Under the pieces are notes generated by a model. That model was not told the origin of the DNA, searched no databases, and saw only the letters and a list, made by a program, of their open reading frames with translations. A DNA stretch of 34,107 nt from Petrotoga sp. 9PW.55.5.1 (GTDB lineage: Bacteria > Thermotogota > Thermotogae > Petrotogales > Petrotogaceae). The stretch is from NCBI RefSeq assembly GCF_003265365.1, contig NZ_AUPM01000001.1, positions 1 to 34,107 on the forward strand, given 5' to 3'. Both the position numbers and the translations under genes were made by a program. This document shows, one piece after another, positions 22,432-30,495 of the stretch (positions are counted from its first letter, which is position 1; every line of letters starts with the position of its first letter).

Positions 22432-23757
22432 CTACAAAGCTTTTTGATTCTCAATCGCTTCCATTATCTCCCCGTTAGTTTTATTCTTTCTTAATAAACT
22501 AAGAATGAATTCTAGGGCCTCTTTTGGTGACATATCATTTATGAACTTTCTTAATATTATTGTGGCTCTCATCTCATCTTCATCATATAACAATTCTTCT
22601 TTTCTAGTACCAGATAATTTAAGGTTAATCGCAGGAAAGATCCTATCGTTAGATATTTCTCTAGAAAGTATTAATTCCATATTACCTGTACCTTTGAACT
22701 CTTCAAAAATCACTTCATCCATCTTAGAACCTGTTTCAACCAACGCTGTTGCTAAGATAGTGAGACTTCCACCTTCTCTTATTTTTCTAGCTGCTCCAAA
22801 AAACTTCTTAGGAAAAATTATTGCAGCTGGATCAAGGCCCCCACTAAGTAACTTCCCACTAGAAGGAACGTAAAGATTATATTCTCTAGCGAACCTTGTT
22901 AAACTATCTACCAAAACAACCACATCGTGACCAAACTCTACCAATCTCTTAAAATGGTCTAAAGCCATTTCAGTAATCTTAATCTGATTTTGGGGATCCA
23001 TATCAAAAGGTGCTGCAATAACGTTAGCATCTACTGTATCTCTAATATCTGTAACTTCTTCAGGTCTTTCATCTACTAGAAGTATGTATCTTCTAGTTTC
23101 TGGATAATTTTCAGCAATTGAGTTAGCGATATCTTTTATTAGGGTGGTCTTTCCGGCCTTTGGAGGGGCCACTATCAATCCTCTCTGCCCGAAGCCGATT
23201 GGGGAAAATAAATCTATTATACGAGAGCTGAATGGTGCATTTTTATGTTCAAGAAGCATTCTTTTTTTTGGATACTCTGGAGTTAGGTTTTCAAAGGAAA
23301 TTCTGTCTCTGGCCTTTTGTGGTGGTAAAGCATTAACAGCTTCTATTCTTAAAAGTGCAAAAAACCTTTCTCCTTCTTTCGGTGGTCTAACCTGACCTGC
23401 AATAATATCTCCTGTGAAGAGGTTAAACTTTCTTATCTGTGATTGAGAAACATAAACGTCATCCGTTCCAGATAATAAGGAGTTATCAATGCTTCTTAGA
23501 AATCCGAACCCGTCAGGTAGAACTTCTAATATTCCTTCATAGAAAAAATAACCAATGGATTCAGTTTGTTTTCTTAATACTGCAAATTTTAGCTCATTTT
23601 TTGTCATCTTTGAGTAATTATTTACCTCTAATTTACGGGCAATTTCGTAAAGTTCTTTTCTGGTCATTTCATTCAACTTTGCCATATCTATTTCAACAGC
23701 TTGTATATTATCTTTACTGATTTTTTTTACAGTAGTACCATTTGAATTTTCTTCCAT
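22432..23757 (-). CDS. rho: Transcription termination factor Rho
   Basis: RNA-dependent hexameric ATPase/helicase of 441 aa that ends transcription of untranslated RNA. Order: N-terminal helical domain (MTRKELYEIARKLEVNNYSK), cold-shock-like RNA-binding domain (about 65-140, with PDGFGFLRS and the VYVSQSQIRKFNL stretch), Walker A APPKAGKTT (197-205), the LLVDERPEEVTD segment and the Q-loop/R-loop region. There is no large insertion domain as in some actinobacteria. The ATG at 23757 has AGGAGGG five bases upstream; an upstream ATG adding 11 residues has no RBS. A gap of 224 bases upstream may hold a regulated leader, as rho is often autoregulated. Confidence 0.95.
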   Translation of the reverse strand: MEENSNGTTVKKISKDNIQAVEIDMAKLNEMTRKELYEIARKLEVNNYSKMTKNELKFAVLRKQTESIGYFFYEGILEVLPDGFGFLRSIDNSLLSGTDDVYVSQSQIRKFNLFTGDIIAGQVRPPKEGERFFALLRIEAVNALPPQKARDRISFENLTPEYPKKRMLLEHKNAPFSSRIIDLFSPIGFGQRGLIVAPPKAGKTTLIKDIANSIAENYPETRRYILLVDERPEEVTDIRDTVDANVIAAPFDMDPQNQIKITEMALDHFKRLVEFGHDVVVLVDSLTRFAREYNLYVPSSGKLLSGGLDPAAIIFPKKFFGAARKIREGGSLTILATALVETGSKMDEVIFEEFKGTGNMELILSREISNDRIFPAINLKLSGTRKEELLYDEDEMRATIILRKFINDMSPKEALEFILSLLRKNKTNGEIMEAIENQKAL

Positions 23758-23981
23758 AAAATCCCTCCTAATTTCTGTTTGAAAAGACAAAATTAATTGC
23801 TTAATCTTCTGAATTCTATTAAATTACAAAGCCTTCAATTGAATATTATTAATTTTTTTCCTTCATTGAGAATTATTTATAAAGATAAATACGAGGAAGT
23901 AAATAAAAATCTTACTCCAAAAATGAATAAAAGTCTAAAAAGAAATATAAATTACATACGCGGAATTATTACTGAAGCTCC
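23758..23981. other. Non-coding gap upstream of rho
   Basis: This 224-bp AT-rich stretch separates yqhQ from rho, both on the minus strand. I see no strong promoter or hairpin; a poor TTAGAC-18-TAAGAT pair is the best candidate. It is probably the rho leader. Confidence 0.4.
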
Positions 23982-24917
23982 TTAAGTAGAAAACACCTCG
24001 GTATTAGCAGAATCAAATTCGATTTCATTCCCAGCTTTATCCAAAACAACCTCACCTTCAAAATCTTCTTTCAAAGCGTATTGTAAAGAAATCAAGCCTA
24101 TCTTCAATTGCTCAGAATCAGGTTCTTTGGTGGTGATTTTTTGAAGCATCATTCCAGGATAAGCTAATACTTTTCCAATCTTTGTGTTTATAATTTTTGC
24201 TGTAATTCTTTGAAATTCGTAAGCTAAGCCAGCTACTAAAGGTAAAAGTATTATTCTTGATAGTACTTTCTCTAACATAGAATTAAATCCCAAACCTCCC
24301 GTTATAGCAAAAACTACAATTGATGCAAAAACTGTTATGATTAAAAAACTTGTTCCACATCTTGGGTGCAAAGTTGTATACTTCTTCGCATATTTTTCTT
24401 CTAGCGGTTCTCCATTTTCATAAGTATAAACGCTTTTATGTTCTGCTCCATGATATTGGAATACCCTTTTTATATCTTTCATAAAAGATATACCCCAAAT
24501 GTAGGCAACAACTAAAAATGCCCTAATAAAACCTTCAATAAATGCAAACCAAAATTCAGATGTGATATTAAAAGGTTTTGTCGCATAAACAGGCAAAACA
24601 CCAAAACCTAAAGTTGCAACAACTACAGCTATTAATATAGCAATAACCATATCTTTTGTTGTTAACTCTTCATCTTCTTCGCCAGACATCTTTGCAGAGT
24701 ATGATAAAGCCTGCATCCCAGTTATCATTGCGTGTAACAGAACAAAAAAACCTCTTATTAGGGGAATCTTTTCCCAAATACCCCATGATTTATCTTTAAG
24801 ACTTTTTATAGATATATTTCCGTCTTTTCTCTTAACCGCAACAACGGTATTTACACCTTTCATCATAACTCCTTCTATAACTGCTTGTCCACCTACTGTC
24901 TTAGGTTTTTCTTTCAT
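23982..24917 (-). CDS. yqhQ: DUF1385 membrane protein (YqhQ family)
   Basis: Membrane protein of 311 aa. It opens with the family signature VGGQAVIEGVMMKG and contains conserved HGAEHKSVYTYENGE and LHPRCGTSFLI blocks, whose His, Glu and Cys residues look metal-binding or catalytic. Four or so hydrophobic segments flank these. The family is widespread in Firmicutes and Thermotogota, but its biochemical role is not settled to my knowledge. The ATG overlaps the upstream small gene by 17 bases and has AGGAGG about ten bases upstream. Confidence 0.88.
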   Translation of the reverse strand: MKEKPKTVGGQAVIEGVMMKGVNTVVAVKRKDGNISIKSLKDKSWGIWEKIPLIRGFFVLLHAMITGMQALSYSAKMSGEEDEELTTKDMVIAILIAVVVATLGFGVLPVYATKPFNITSEFWFAFIEGFIRAFLVVAYIWGISFMKDIKRVFQYHGAEHKSVYTYENGEPLEEKYAKKYTTLHPRCGTSFLIITVFASIVVFAITGGLGFNSMLEKVLSRIILLPLVAGLAYEFQRITAKIINTKIGKVLAYPGMMLQKITTKEPDSEQLKIGLISLQYALKEDFEGEVVLDKAGNEIEFDSANTEVFST

Positions 24918-25155
24918 CGAGTTTAATCCTCCTTAAAATTTCCTCGGCTACTCCCTCTTCTGTAACTAAATAATAAAATCTTAAAGCTTCTCTATCTATT
25001 CCGTTTTCTTTATCAAGTAATATAGAAGCTTTTCTTCTTAGCTCATATCTTTTAGTATTTTCCATTCTGGATATATCTTTTATTATACCAAAAAACTGCG
25101 TGTTTGTTAGACACGCTTTCACTATCTCGTCTAAAGATTTTTCATTTTGTTGCAT
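24901..25155 (-). CDS. Small conserved-looking protein of unknown function
   Basis: Protein of 84 aa, charged and predicted helical, no signal or membrane segment (for example MENTKRYELRRKASILLDKE and VAEEILRRIKLDERKT). It is clearly translated by context: five bases after the spoVS stop, AGTAGGT as ribosome site, and overlapping yqhQ. I do not recognise a family. Its position between spoVS and yqhQ suggests co-expression only. Confidence 0.7.
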   Translation of the reverse strand: MQQNEKSLDEIVKACLTNTQFFGIIKDISRMENTKRYELRRKASILLDKENGIDREALRFYYLVTEEGVAEEILRRIKLDERKT

Positions 25156-25160
25156 TTTAC

Positions 25161-25463
25161 CTACTGTTGCTCTGAATATTTTTCTGGGTTTATTCCCTCA
25201 GAAACTTTTGCTACAACTTTAAACTTAATACCTGTTCTTTTTTCAGATCCAACTTCTACTTCTACGAAACCCGGAATAACATAAATTTCTTTTTCTTTCG
25301 CTTCTATAAATCTTTTTGCGATAGCAATAGCCTTTACCGCTTGGTTAACTGCTCCTGCTCCTATAGCTTGTAACTCCACCTCATCAGTTTTAGAAAGAAC
25401 ACCTGCAATAGCTCCTGCAACCTTGTTTGGGGCCGATGAATGACTTACCTTCAACACTTCCAT
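25161..25463 (-). CDS. spoVS: Stage V sporulation protein S (SpoVS), Alba-like
   Basis: Protein of 100 aa, nearly the whole SpoVS family length. It has VSHSSAPNKVAGAIAGVL at the N-terminus, GAGAVNQAVKAIAIAKRFI in the middle and a C-terminal strand with KRTGIKFKVVAKV. The fold is Alba-like and probably binds nucleic acid. In Bacillus it affects sporulation and septation, but it also occurs in non-sporulating Thermotogota and Deinococcota, where the role is unknown. First gene of the spoVS-84aa-yqhQ operon with GGAGG before the ATG and a good promoter at 25505-25532. Confidence 0.93.
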   Translation of the reverse strand: MEVLKVSHSSAPNKVAGAIAGVLSKTDEVELQAIGAGAVNQAVKAIAIAKRFIEAKEKEIYVIPGFVEVEVGSEKRTGIKFKVVAKVSEGINPEKYSEQQ

Positions 25464-25504
25464 GTCTTAGATCCTCCTTTTTGGATAAGGCTATTATATA
25501 TGCT

Positions 25505-25532
25505 ATTTTATCACAAATATGAAATAAGTCAA
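25505..25532 (-). promoter_or_regulatory. Promoter of the spoVS operon
   Basis: The minus strand reads TTGACT (plus-strand 25527-25532), 16-base spacer, TAAAAT (25505-25510). It is divergent from the riboswitch promoter, with the two -35 boxes about ten bases apart. Confidence 0.6.
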
Positions 25533-25541
25533 AAGAAATAA

Positions 25542-25570
25542 TTGAAAAAAGATTAACCGCGTGATATAAT
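25542..25570 (+). promoter_or_regulatory. Promoter of the cobalamin riboswitch-btuFCD operon
   Basis: TTGAAA (25542-25547), 17-base spacer, TATAAT (25565-25570). Transcription would begin near 25577, about 14 bases before the riboswitch P1 stem. Confidence 0.7.
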
Positions 25571-25590
25571 TATATAAAAGTAAATATTTG

Positions 25591-25735
25591 TTGCATTATT
25601 TCAAGGGAAAACGGTGAAAATCCGTTACGGTCGCGCCACCGTGATCGGGGACGAAACTTACAAAATACCACTGGAAAATCCGGGAAGGTGTAAGGAGTAG
25701 AATGATCCGAGAGTCGGGAGACCTGAATAATGCAA
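25591..25735 (+). ncRNA. Cobalamin (B12) riboswitch aptamer
   Basis: The order of conserved blocks is that of the AdoCbl-type aptamer: AAGGGAAAACGGTGAAAATC, an ACGGT-CGCGCC-ACCGT hairpin (25627-25642), GGGGACGAAAC, ACCACTGG (B12-box-like), CCGGGAAGGTGTAAGGAG, ATGATCC and GAGTCGGGAGACCTG. P1 is closed by TTGCATTATTTCA (25591-25603) and TGAATAATGCAA (25724-25735) with one bulged T. It lies directly before a BtuF/BtuC/BtuD-type operon, so it most likely turns uptake off when B12 is plentiful. Confidence 0.9.
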
Positions 25736-25740
25736 GGGTT

Positions 25741-25813
25741 TCTATCTCTTCGCGCCAAAGAGATAGAGAAAATTGTTTTTATGGCGCCAATAAAATTTAA
25801 GGAGGCCATTTTG
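25741..25813 (+). promoter_or_regulatory. Expression platform of the cobalamin riboswitch
   Basis: Hairpin TCTATCTCTT (25741-25750) / AAGAGATAGA (25758-25767) has loop CGCGCCA. The aptamer hairpin at 25627-25642 has nearly the same loop, CGCGCC, whose GCGC or CGCG core is self-complementary, so the two could kiss as L5-L13 do in this riboswitch class. Further on, ATGGC (25781-25785) can pair with GCCAT (25805-25809) around the AAGGAGG ribosome site. Control of translation is therefore more likely than termination, but the TTTTT at 25776 leaves both possible. Confidence 0.6.
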
Positions 25814-26692
25814 ATGAAAAAGGTTTTTTTTATGGTTTTTGTGTTAATGTTTGCAACATTATCTCTTTCGCAACTTGCTTTGGTAGATGACTTAGGAAGA
25901 CTCATAACTTTTGAAAAAGATGTCGAACGTGTAGTTTCTGCGGCTCCTACCGTTTCAGACTATATCAAACATTTAGGTTTAGAAGAAAAAGTTGTAGGTG
26001 TAACAGATTGGGACACCAACATACAAAGTGAAAAAATAGGTAATCTAGTTCCGTTAAACATCGAAAAGATAATATCTCTAAATCCTGATTTGGTTTTTTT
26101 AAGCGGTGGATTTCAGGAACCTGAGGTAAGTAGGCTTGAAAAATTCAATATCAAATCTTTTGTTATCAATCCGGTGAACTTTAACGATATATATAGAGAC
26201 CTTGTATTAATTGGAACAATTTTAGGGGAAAGTCAAAAGGCCGAAAAACTTTCCAATGAATTAAGACAAAAAGTTTTAAATATAGCAAAAGAATCTTTTA
26301 CATGGACGAACAAACCAACGGTTTTATACCTTATGGTTCAAAATAACGTAGCAGAAATATGGACTCCTGGAACAGGTTCGTATATAAACGAATTGATATC
26401 GTACGCTGGAGGTGTTAATTTAGCTGCTCCATACTCTGGTAACAATGGTTTCTTACAAGTTGGCCCAGAGTTTGTTGTTTCTCAAGATCCAGATATAATT
26501 ATCGTTGATTCGTACTATGAGGGTGATGAGTTAGCAAAAAACACTATAATAAATGCTCCACAATTTAAAAATCTTAAAGCAGTCAAACAAGGGAAAATAG
26601 TAATGGTTGATGGAAATAAAATCTCTCAGGCATCTCCATCTCTAATAGATGTGTTGGAACAGTTATATCAATATTTCAGGGATAATAAATGA
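25814..26692 (+). CDS. btuF: Cobalamin-type ABC transporter substrate-binding protein (BtuF-like)
   Basis: Periplasmic binding protein of 292 aa, class III helical-backbone type as in BtuF/FhuD. Signal peptide at 1-20 (ending LSLSQ). The first lobe has LVDDLGRLITFEKDVERVVS, typical of the family, and LNPDLVFLSGG; the second lobe follows with the TWTNKPTVLYLM strand. A similar fold binds haem and siderophores, but the upstream B12 riboswitch makes cobalamin or a precursor the likely ligand. The ATG at 25814 has AAGGAGG eight bases upstream. ATGA overlap with btuC. Confidence 0.88.
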   Translation: MKKVFFMVFVLMFATLSLSQLALVDDLGRLITFEKDVERVVSAAPTVSDYIKHLGLEEKVVGVTDWDTNIQSEKIGNLVPLNIEKIISLNPDLVFLSGGFQEPEVSRLEKFNIKSFVINPVNFNDIYRDLVLIGTILGESQKAEKLSNELRQKVLNIAKESFTWTNKPTVLYLMVQNNVAEIWTPGTGSYINELISYAGGVNLAAPYSGNNGFLQVGPEFVVSQDPDIIIVDSYYEGDELAKNTIINAPQFKNLKAVKQGKIVMVDGNKISQASPSLIDVLEQLYQYFRDNK

Positions 26693-27699
26693 AAATCAAG
26701 CAAAAACGAGTAGAGTTACCAGCTGTTACTATTTTCTTTATTTCCAGTATTTTTTTAATAATGTTATACACCTCATTTGGAAGTGTAAAAATCCCATTAA
26801 ATGAAGTCTTTAGAACGCTTATAGGGCAAAATACTAATGAAATTTACAACAATCTAATCTTAAATATTCGCCTTCCTAGAGTTGTAGGAAGCTTTCTTGT
26901 AGGTAGCATATTAGCAATTTCAGGAAATGTTTTACAATTGGTAGTTCAAAACCCTTTGGCTGATCCATACATTCTTGGGATTTCGTCAGGTGCTAGTTTT
27001 GGTGCTGTGTTTTATACAGCATTAAGCGGAATATATGGGATCTCTATTTTCTTAGGATTAGAAAGTTTCGCTTTCTTTTTTGGAATATTATCGACTTTCA
27101 TTGTATTGATATTAGCAAGACAGGGTAAAAAAATCCCTGTCTTGTCGCTTATTTTAAGTGGTGTAATAATAAGTTTTTTATTCAATTCTTTTACAACTCT
27201 TTTTACAGTGATGTATTGGAGGAACCTAATTCACGTAAATATGTGGCTCATGGGAAGCACGGGAGATCTTATATGGAAAGATAGCTTTGAACTTTTATTT
27301 GTAGTAATCTTACAATTTGTATTAGTCTTATTATTTTCAAAACAGTTGAACGTTTTGTCAATGGGAGACGAAATGGCAATATATTCTGGTATTAATCCTG
27401 ATAGACTAAAACTATTGTTGATTGTAATAAACGTTTTTGCTGTATCTTTTACCGTTTCACAAGTAGGGGTTATAGGCTTTGTTGGACTTATTATTCCCCA
27501 TATAGTAAGGATTATAAAAGGCCCATATTCGTTTGTTTCAAATTTATATTCCCTCTTTATAGGAGGTATGTTTCTCATGACTGCAGATTTTATTTCACGA
27601 ACTATATTTGCCCCATCAGAACTTCCAATAGGGGTCGTAACTTCAATTGTCGGAGCCCCTATATTTATCTATGTTATGAGGAGAAAAGAGAAAATATGA
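26689..27699 (+). CDS. btuC: Cobalamin ABC transporter permease (BtuC/FecCD family)
   Basis: Inner-membrane permease of 336 aa with about ten spans. FecCD family features: NIRLPRVVGSFLVGSILAIS, the QNPLADPYILGISSGASFGA segment and VGVIGFVGLIIPHIVRIIKG, the coupling region to the ATPase. It has ATGA overlaps with btuF upstream and btuD downstream, so the three subunits are made together. Ligand assignment rests on the riboswitch. Confidence 0.9.
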   Translation: MKIKQKRVELPAVTIFFISSIFLIMLYTSFGSVKIPLNEVFRTLIGQNTNEIYNNLILNIRLPRVVGSFLVGSILAISGNVLQLVVQNPLADPYILGISSGASFGAVFYTALSGIYGISIFLGLESFAFFFGILSTFIVLILARQGKKIPVLSLILSGVIISFLFNSFTTLFTVMYWRNLIHVNMWLMGSTGDLIWKDSFELLFVVILQFVLVLLFSKQLNVLSMGDEMAIYSGINPDRLKLLLIVINVFAVSFTVSQVGVIGFVGLIIPHIVRIIKGPYSFVSNLYSLFIGGMFLMTADFISRTIFAPSELPIGVVTSIVGAPIFIYVMRRKEKI

Positions 27700-28466
27700 T
27701 AGAATTTAAAAATGTGAAATTCACGTATGGTAACCATTTTTTACTATCGATAGAAAAATTAAATATAAACAAAGGCGATATAGTATCTATTATTGGACCA
27801 AACGGTGCGGGTAAAAGTACAGTTATTAAAATTTTAGGGGGTATTTTAAAACATTATACTGGTAATATATATATAGATAAAAAAGAACTAAATCATTACT
27901 CTGTAAAAGAACTATCAAAAAAAATTTCAGTAGTTCCACAAGAATTCAATACCTCTTTTGATTATGATTTAGAAAGTATAGTTTCCACCTCAAGGATTCC
28001 ATTTTCAAAAAGGATAAGTTTTTTTGAAAGTAATCATGACAAAAAAATTATTGAAAACGCTTTAAAAACAGTTGGATTATTGGATTACAAAAGCAAACCT
28101 TTTTCTTCACTCTCCGGGGGAGAAAAACAAAAAGTTATGATAGCAAGGGCAATAGCTCAACAGACTCCTATACTCCTCTTAGACGAGTTTTCATCGCAAC
28201 TTGATCCAGGATACACTCAAAATCTTCTAAAATTAGTAAAATCTATGGTAGTTAAAGAAAAGAAAACGGTGATTTCTGTATTCCATGATATTAATAAAGC
28301 AGCTATATTTTCTGATAAAATAATTATTATGAAAGAAGGAAAAGTAAGGTACACAGGCACACCCGAGCAACTTTTCAACGAGTCTGTAATGAAAGAAATC
28401 TTTGCCATGGATGCTTATGTAATCATACACCCTTTAAAAAAAGTTCCTCAAATATTATTCAAATAG
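27696..28466 (+). CDS. btuD: Cobalamin ABC transporter ATPase (BtuD-like)
   Basis: ABC ATPase of 256 aa. Walker A GPNGAGKST (34-42), Q-loop PQEF (81-84), signature LSGGEKQ (139-145), Walker B ILLLDEF (159-165) and switch histidine in VFHDIN (His197). It hydrolyses ATP to drive the BtuC-type permease. Start overlaps btuC. The ATPase ends 11 bases before a PfkB-like gene on the same strand, which has its own weak ribosome site (AGGA). Confidence 0.92.
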   Translation: MIEFKNVKFTYGNHFLLSIEKLNINKGDIVSIIGPNGAGKSTVIKILGGILKHYTGNIYIDKKELNHYSVKELSKKISVVPQEFNTSFDYDLESIVSTSRIPFSKRISFFESNHDKKIIENALKTVGLLDYKSKPFSSLSGGEKQKVMIARAIAQQTPILLLDEFSSQLDPGYTQNLLKLVKSMVVKEKKTVISVFHDINKAAIFSDKIIIMKEGKVRYTGTPEQLFNESVMKEIFAMDAYVIIHPLKKVPQILFK

Positions 28467-28477
28467 GATAAATACAT

Positions 28478-29242
28478 ATGGCGAATATTGATGTAATAGG
28501 TGGAATCTTTTTAGATGTATACATCATTCAAAAAGATAATTTTCATAATTCAAATATCCTCATACTTCCAGGAGGATCAGGGTTAAATGTGGCGGTGGGT
28601 TTATCTCTATTGGGACATAATGTAAGACTTTTTGGAAACATTGGTAATGATTTGGCGGGTGAAATTATCCTGCAAAAGTTGAATTTATATAAAGTCAACA
28701 CTAACTTTATACAAAAAAATAAAACAAATACTTCAAGCTTTATAACTTTCAACGAAAAACCTATAGCTGTTGACAGGCAAACAAACGATCTATCTATTGA
28801 ATTCCCCAAAAGAAGAAGTGATTATTTATTCATTACAACAGAAGTAAATCCAAATATAATAAATAGCAATATTTACCAAAATTATAAAAAAGTTTTTTTT
28901 GATATAGGGCCAAGACCGAGTATAATTACTATGAAATTTGACAATGTTTTATATATAGGAAATTACTCTGAAAGTAAGAAATTCATATACGATTGTGATA
29001 TTGTTAAATTAGGGGAAAAAGGAGCGCGATGGGGAAGAATAATAGTAAAATCAAATGGTATTAAAGCTTTGTACCAAACAGGTATGGGAGATGTTTTTGA
29101 TACTGTAATAATAAATGAATTGTTAGAAAATAGTTCCAAAGAAAAAAGCCTTGAAAAATCGGTTAATATGGCTCAAAGGGAAAGTAACATTTTAGGAGCA
29201 CTCAATAAAATTATCGACATAACCAATACTTTGAAAGATTAA
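28478..29242 (+). CDS. Divergent PfkB-family (ribokinase-like) protein
   Basis: Protein of 254 aa, shorter than the usual 300 or so. It has the N-terminal block PGGSGLNVAVGLSLLGHNV and GNIGNDLAGEIILQKL, but the second signature is QTGMGDVFDTVI instead of DTTGAGDAF: the catalytic Asp is kept, while the DTT before it is lost. The middle segment is shortened. It may be a kinase for an unusual substrate or have lost activity. Co-directional with btuFCD but not a known B12 gene. Its TAA shares bases with the TAA of the convergent Rrf2-type gene. Confidence 0.72.
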   Translation: MANIDVIGGIFLDVYIIQKDNFHNSNILILPGGSGLNVAVGLSLLGHNVRLFGNIGNDLAGEIILQKLNLYKVNTNFIQKNKTNTSSFITFNEKPIAVDRQTNDLSIEFPKRRSDYLFITTEVNPNIINSNIYQNYKKVFFDIGPRPSIITMKFDNVLYIGNYSESKKFIYDCDIVKLGEKGARWGRIIVKSNGIKALYQTGMGDVFDTVIINELLENSSKEKSLEKSVNMAQRESNILGALNKIIDITNTLKD

Positions 29243-29688
29243 CTTTTCTGATATAATTTTTCTTTTCTTTTCCCGTATTCGAGAACGTCTTTCAAAGAAA
29301 TATCTTCTAATTCCCTAAATATAGCTTTTTCAATTCTCTCCCACACGAAATCTACCGAACAATTCTCTTGATTAGCACACTTTCCCTGAGAAATACAATC
29401 GTAGGAATTTAAAGGCACTTCTAATACTTTAACTACTTCTGAAAGCTTTATTTCTTCTGGTTTTTTTGTAAGAAAAAAACCTCCAAATTTTCCCTTTTCT
29501 GAATCAATAATACCTGTCTTTTTTAAATCTGCGAATATTTTTGCTAAAAACTCCTGAGGAACGCCTGCACTCTCTGATATTTGAGCAATAGAAAATACCT
29601 TTTTATTTTCTTCTCTTGATTGTTCTTGCCTTTTACCAAGCTCATACAAACCCCTAATAGCATAACAGCTTTTTATAGTTAAAGACAT
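29239..29688 (-). CDS. Rrf2-family regulator with an IscR-type cysteine set
   Basis: Winged-helix regulator of 149 aa. N-terminal block LTIKSCYAIRGLYELGK is the Rrf2 entry, with FSIAQISESAGVPQEFLAKI as the helix-turn-helix and KGKFGGFFLTKKPEEI as the wing. Cys98, Cys104 and Cys110 are spaced C-x5-C-x5-C, identical to the [2Fe-2S] ligands of IscR, so it probably senses Fe-S status. No isc/suf genes are in the window; the target is elsewhere. It lies last in the tmcAL-guaA-phosphatase-comB strand but is 63 bases from comB, with TATAAT near 29740, so a separate promoter is likely. The ribosome site is AGGTAGGT. Confidence 0.85.
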   Translation of the reverse strand: MSLTIKSCYAIRGLYELGKRQEQSREENKKVFSIAQISESAGVPQEFLAKIFADLKKTGIIDSEKGKFGGFFLTKKPEEIKLSEVVKVLEVPLNSYDCISQGKCANQENCSVDFVWERIEKAIFRELEDISLKDVLEYGKRKEKLYQKS

Positions 29689-29751
29689 ATAATTACCTAC
29701 CTTTTTTAAAATAAACTTCAGTTAAAGGGCGGTCATCATTCATTATAATAT

Positions 29752-30495
29752 TCAAAACATTTCCAAACTTGAATTTACAAAACTGTTGGAATCTTGCTTT
29801 GCATATGGCACCACATCAAACAAATCCTTATTAAAACAAAACTCAAGATCTTCTTTCAAACCTAATTCTTTTAACTTCTTAGCATGATCAGAATTTTTAA
29901 CAACACTTAAACTGTATTTTGATATTTGCAAAGCAGCTTTTGCACCATCGTTTAATTCGTAATCTTCATTTTGTTTTATAAACTCATCAACAAATAAACC
30001 ACTTAAATAAGCATCTTCTAAAGAAACCATTCCATTACTTCCAGAACAAATTAATCCTATATTTTGATAATTTTTTCTTTTCAAAAAGTTAACAACCGCT
30101 GAAAAATTTAACATGGAAAGAGCAAGGATATTCCCGACTTTATTAGCTTCTTTCATTGCTTTTGTTCCATTAGTTGTTGTTAAAACTAAAGACTTGTTTC
30201 TTAAACTTACACAATTGTTCAAAAATTCCACAGGGGAATTCCCAAAATCAAAACCTTCTATCTTCAAAGCCCTTCTTTCGCCGGCTAATAAATATCCCAT
30301 GATTTTTAAATCTCTAGCAACATCTATGCTATCAGTTATATAAACTTCTTTTGCTCCACAATGTATCATTGCACATATGCTTGAAGTAGCCCTTAAAAGA
30401 TCTATCAGGACGTATATTTGATGTTTCTTTATATTTTCATTCGGAAGTAGATATACATTTATACTTTTTTCAAAAATTTTCTCTTCTATTTCAAT
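29752..30495 (-). CDS. comB: 2-phosphosulfolactate phosphatase-like protein (ComB), probable ATT start
   Basis: About 247 aa from ATT at 30495. The ComB family marks are VLIDLLRATSSICAMIHCGA (N-terminal), GYLLAGERRALKIEGFDFGN and LTTTNGTKAM, then GLICSGSNGMVSLEDAYLSG. ComB removes phosphate from 2-phosphosulfolactate in coenzyme M synthesis; its role in bacteria such as this is unclear. The first ATG (30369) lies after the conserved DLLRATS motif and would remove about 42 residues. Upstream to the in-frame stop at 30496-30498 there is no ATG, GTG or TTG. The ATT at 30495 overlaps the TGA of the phosphatase gene (ATTGA) and has AAGGAG four bases upstream, so an infC-like ATT start is the best reading. 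Confidence 0.8.
   Translation of the reverse strand: MEIEEKIFEKSINVYLLPNENIKKHQIYVLIDLLRATSSICAMIHCGAKEVYITDSIDVARDLKIMGYLLAGERRALKIEGFDFGNSPVEFLNNCVSLRNKSLVLTTTNGTKAMKEANKVGNILALSMLNFSAVVNFLKRKNYQNIGLICSGSNGMVSLEDAYLSGLFVDEFIKQNEDYELNDGAKAALQISKYSLSVVKNSDHAKKLKELGLKEDLEFCFNKDLFDVVPYAKQDSNSFVNSSLEMF

Noticed and set aside
23797-23985. A 62-aa plus-strand frame between rho and yqhQ
   Set aside because: No ribosome site, low-complexity AT-rich composition, and both neighbours read in the opposite direction.
30113-30343. Plus-strand reading frame opposite comB
   Set aside because: Antisense shadow of a conserved gene; no ribosome site or family pattern.
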